Assembly: GCF_039522005.1 (NCBI RefSeq)
Contig: NZ_BAAADA010000147.1
Span: 1-24,083, forward strand
Direction of reading: 5' to 3'
DNA length: 24,083 nucleotides
Source of the DNA: Alkalibacterium indicireducens
Lineage (GTDB): Bacteria > Bacillota > Bacilli > Lactobacillales > Carnobacteriaceae_A
Made by a program: the position numbers and the translations under genes. Every line of letters starts with the position of its first letter. Within the stretch, counting starts at the first letter, position 1. The notes below the pieces were generated by a model, which was not told where the DNA came from, did not search any database, and saw only the letters and a program-made list of their open reading frames with translations. Positions 22,435 through 24,083 of the stretch are shown here, in pieces.

Positions 22435-23718
22435 ATGAAATTTTCAGACAATAAATACAATATGATTCAAGACATCCTTGAGAAAACCGAAGCTGAAATT
22501 GAAAAAATGAACCCTGTCAATATTCTGATTGCCGGAAAAACAGGAGTTGGAAAGAGTACCTTGATCAACAGTGTGTTCAGGGAAAACCTTGCAGATACCG
22601 GAATAGGGAAGCCTGTTACTAAACATTTAAGGCGTATATCTAAAAAAGGTATCCCAATTACTCTGTATGATACCAGAGGGCTCGAATTGAACCCGAAAGT
22701 TCAAAAAGATATAAAGAACGAAATTTTCGATCTAGTTGAACAGAACAAGCAGACCAGAGATGCTGTTCATGCCGTCTACTACTGCATTCAGGCTAATTCA
22801 TCACGAATAGAGGAGACGGAAATCGACTTGATCAAAGAAATTTCCTCTGTTCTTCCAGTCATACTGGTTCTGACCCAATCGATCGGTAAGCCTGCTGAAG
22901 AGTTCAACGCGTACCTGGAGAATCTCAATCTTCCAGTAGCAGCTGTTCAGAACATTATGGCTGAACCTTATGAAATTACAGAAGATTATGTTATTCCAGC
23001 ATTTGGTCTAAAAGAACTGATCGACAAGACGCTTCAACTGATACCGAAAGAGGCACATGATGCTTTTATGAACGCCCAGCACGCTGATATCGAGCGCAAA
23101 GCTAAAGCGGCCAGACGTTGGGCTTCCCGTTATGTGGCGACTACATTCGGAGTCGGTTTCGCGCCGATTCCGTTTTCAGATGCCTCTGTACTGATTCCCA
23201 TGCAAGTCACTTTACTCGCTCACATTACAGCTATATTCGGGATTTCAATGGATAAGTCGACCATAGTCAGTCTGATTGCTGCTGTAGGAGGCACCGGTTC
23301 AGCTACTATGATCGGGAAAACCATTGTCGCGAATGCATTTAAGTTCGTTCCAGGAGCGGGTACCCTTATAGGTGGACTGATCAGCGGGACGACCGCTTCG
23401 ATCGTGACAAGTGCTCTCGGACTCAGCTACATCGAAGTATTGAGTATTATAGCTGCGAAAGAGCGGGAAGGCGAAAGCATAGACCTGGGACTGGTCGAAC
23501 GTCTTATGCGCAGTCAATTTAAGAAGAATATAAAATTGAACCGCAAGGAACTCAAGACAAAAGATCTCGAGTTTGAAGGGGATGATACGTTGAATGAGGC
23601 CTACACGACCTACCAGGAGATGGAAGAAGACACTCAAAGTCCAAGCAGAGCTCAGAAAGCAAGCCGTGCCCTTTCAAAATTTGTCAGCCGGCACAATCCT
23701 TTTAACAAAAATAAATAG
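22435..23718 (+). CDS. GTPase with C-terminal DUF697 membrane domain
   Basis: A 427-residue Era-like P-loop GTPase. G1 is GKTGVGKST at residues 34-42 and G3 is DTRG at 79-82. The G4 position has LTQS (146-149) where most Era-type GTPases have NKxD, so guanine recognition may differ. Residues about 220-350 form a DUF697-like hydrophobic domain with Gly-rich helices (ATTFGVGFAPIPFSDA, FVPGAGTLIGGLISGTTASIVTSALG), probably membrane-associated. The tail is basic. DUF697 GTPases are poorly characterised and I do not assign a cellular role. AGGAGG precedes the ATG. It stands alone between two terminators; only weak promoter-like sequence is visible upstream near 22380-22420. Confidence 0.85.
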   Translation: MKFSDNKYNMIQDILEKTEAEIEKMNPVNILIAGKTGVGKSTLINSVFRENLADTGIGKPVTKHLRRISKKGIPITLYDTRGLELNPKVQKDIKNEIFDLVEQNKQTRDAVHAVYYCIQANSSRIEETEIDLIKEISSVLPVILVLTQSIGKPAEEFNAYLENLNLPVAAVQNIMAEPYEITEDYVIPAFGLKELIDKTLQLIPKEAHDAFMNAQHADIERKAKAARRWASRYVATTFGVGFAPIPFSDASVLIPMQVTLLAHITAIFGISMDKSTIVSLIAAVGGTGSATMIGKTIVANAFKFVPGAGTLIGGLISGTTASIVTSALGLSYIEVLSIIAAKEREGESIDLGLVERLMRSQFKKNIKLNRKELKTKDLEFEGDDTLNEAYTTYQEMEEDTQSPSRAQKASRALSKFVSRHNPFNKNK

Positions 23719-23731
23719 GTTAATACGTTGT

Positions 23732-23766
23732 CCTGATAGGTTTAGTTTCCCCTATCAGGCTTTTTT
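23732..23766 (+). terminator. Terminator after the GTPase gene
   Basis: CCTGATAGG (23732-23740) and CCTATCAGG (23751-23759) pair perfectly and are followed by CTTTTTT. Confidence 0.88.
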
Positions 23767-23933
23767 GTGAAAAATCGACTTTATAATAATTTACTTTTAA
23801 ACAATCTTGCGTTCTACAATCAGGCCTATTCTGTAGAATAATTAGATTAATTGCTATAGACAATTTATTAGGTGCAACTATGCTTGTTAGAAAAAATTGG
23901 AATAAGAATATAAAGATTAACAACCGGTTTTAA
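23767..23933. other. A+T-rich spacer
   Basis: No gene or convincing RNA is visible. TTCTAC / GTAGAA could form a weak stem near 23812-23838. TTTAA at 23929-23933 is the flank next to the putative IS left end. Confidence 0.4.
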
Positions 23934-24083
23934 CGTAATTCCGAAAGAAGTCTCCCACTTCTAAACGTATGGGTACGAAGCACCAGTGAAAGTGGGAGAT
24001 GAATTTAGGTCAAGCGATAGCTTGAAGTTATTTCTCAAGACCTTTTCTTATTAGTTCAAGGATAGCTGCCGTTCTTGTAGGCA
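23934..24083 (+). mobile_element. Left end of a second IS200/IS605-type element (runs off the window)
   Basis: TCTCCCACTT (23951-23960) pairs perfectly with AAGTGGGAGA (23990-23999), and TCAAGC / GCTTGA (24010-24015, 24020-24025) forms a second hairpin. The first hairpin begins 17 bases after TTTAA, and the second lies 10 bases on. The left end at 19919 has the same layout (17 bases after TTTAT, then 11 bases to the next palindrome), shares CGT..T.CGA.AGAAG before the stem and GATGAAT just after it, yet differs in the stem bases. Orientation is inferred from that match. It could also be a solo end. Confidence 0.55.
24028..24083 (-). CDS. 3' end of an unidentified leftward gene
   Basis: A minus-strand frame enters from the right edge and ends at TAA 24028-24030; its last 17 residues read PTRTAAILELIRKGLEK. 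Too short to identify. If the adjacent hairpins are an IS605-type left end, a leftward gene ending here would fit the position of tnpA, but the residues show no motif that proves it. It may also be chance. Confidence 0.25.
   Translation of the reverse strand, partial: PTRTAAILELIRKGLEK

Noticed and set aside
23720..23923. Minus-strand frame of 67 codons after the GTPase gene
   Set aside because: It overlaps the terminator hairpin, has no SD or recognisable sequence, and lies in A+T-rich spacer.
23951..23999. Hairpin near the right edge read as an IS right end
   Set aside because: Its stem resembles the right-end hairpin at 21341, but the flanks (AGAAG before, GATGAAT and a second hairpin after, 17 bases from TTTAA) match the left end at 19919 better.

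Overview
The window reads as ordinary low-G+C Firmicute chromosome. The best fit is a member of the Lactobacillales, and a Carnobacteriaceae-type host is my guess. The evidence is the set of single-copy housekeeping genes in typical Bacillota order (trmK-yqfO, lspA-rluD-pyrR, rqcH), AGGAGG-type ribosome binding sites, U-tailed hairpin terminators, and a RexB subunit that lacks both the Walker A motif and the iron-sulfur cysteines, as known for lactic acid bacteria.

Layout. Positions 85-3215 hold trmK (tRNA m1A22 methyltransferase), a Nif3-type metal protein and pepT, read rightwards from an extended -10 promoter. Positions 3301-10715 hold rexB and rexA, the two subunits of the AddAB-type double-strand-break repair nuclease, overlapping by one base. 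A 165-base orphan segment sits between two facing terminators (10764-10929). Positions 10993-13680 are a leftward envelope operon: a YkyA-like coiled-coil protein whose start and signal peptide are missing, a polysaccharide deacetylase lipoprotein, and a secreted putative glycoside hydrolase. lspA-rluD-pyrR follow rightwards (13892-15832), then a shared terminator and the leftward rqcH gene (ribosome quality control). A divergent MarR regulator with a clear operator-like palindrome leads an ECF transporter S component (17750-18812).

From 18.9 kb the region is accessory. It has an alcohol dehydrogenase gene that has lost its 5' end, then a TnpB-only IS200/IS605-family element (about 19919-21380) with a recognisable left-end hairpin, an intact RNA-guided nuclease TnpB, a folded omega-RNA/right-end region, and a hairpin that could hide the tnpB ribosome binding site from read-through transcripts. 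Then come a membrane-anchored DUF1510 protein whose cytoplasmic tail is twelve Asn-Thr-Pro repeats, and a GTPase with a C-terminal DUF697 membrane domain. The last 150 bases look like the left end of a second, diverged IS200/IS605 element, with the same hairpin architecture and the same spacing from a TTTAA flank.

No CRISPR array, rRNA, tRNA or phage gene was seen. The most notable points are the TnpB element with its paired left ends, the predicted target motif and guide, the SD-sequestering hairpin, and the start-less YkyA gene that keeps its promoter and SD. I found no clearly new multi-gene system.
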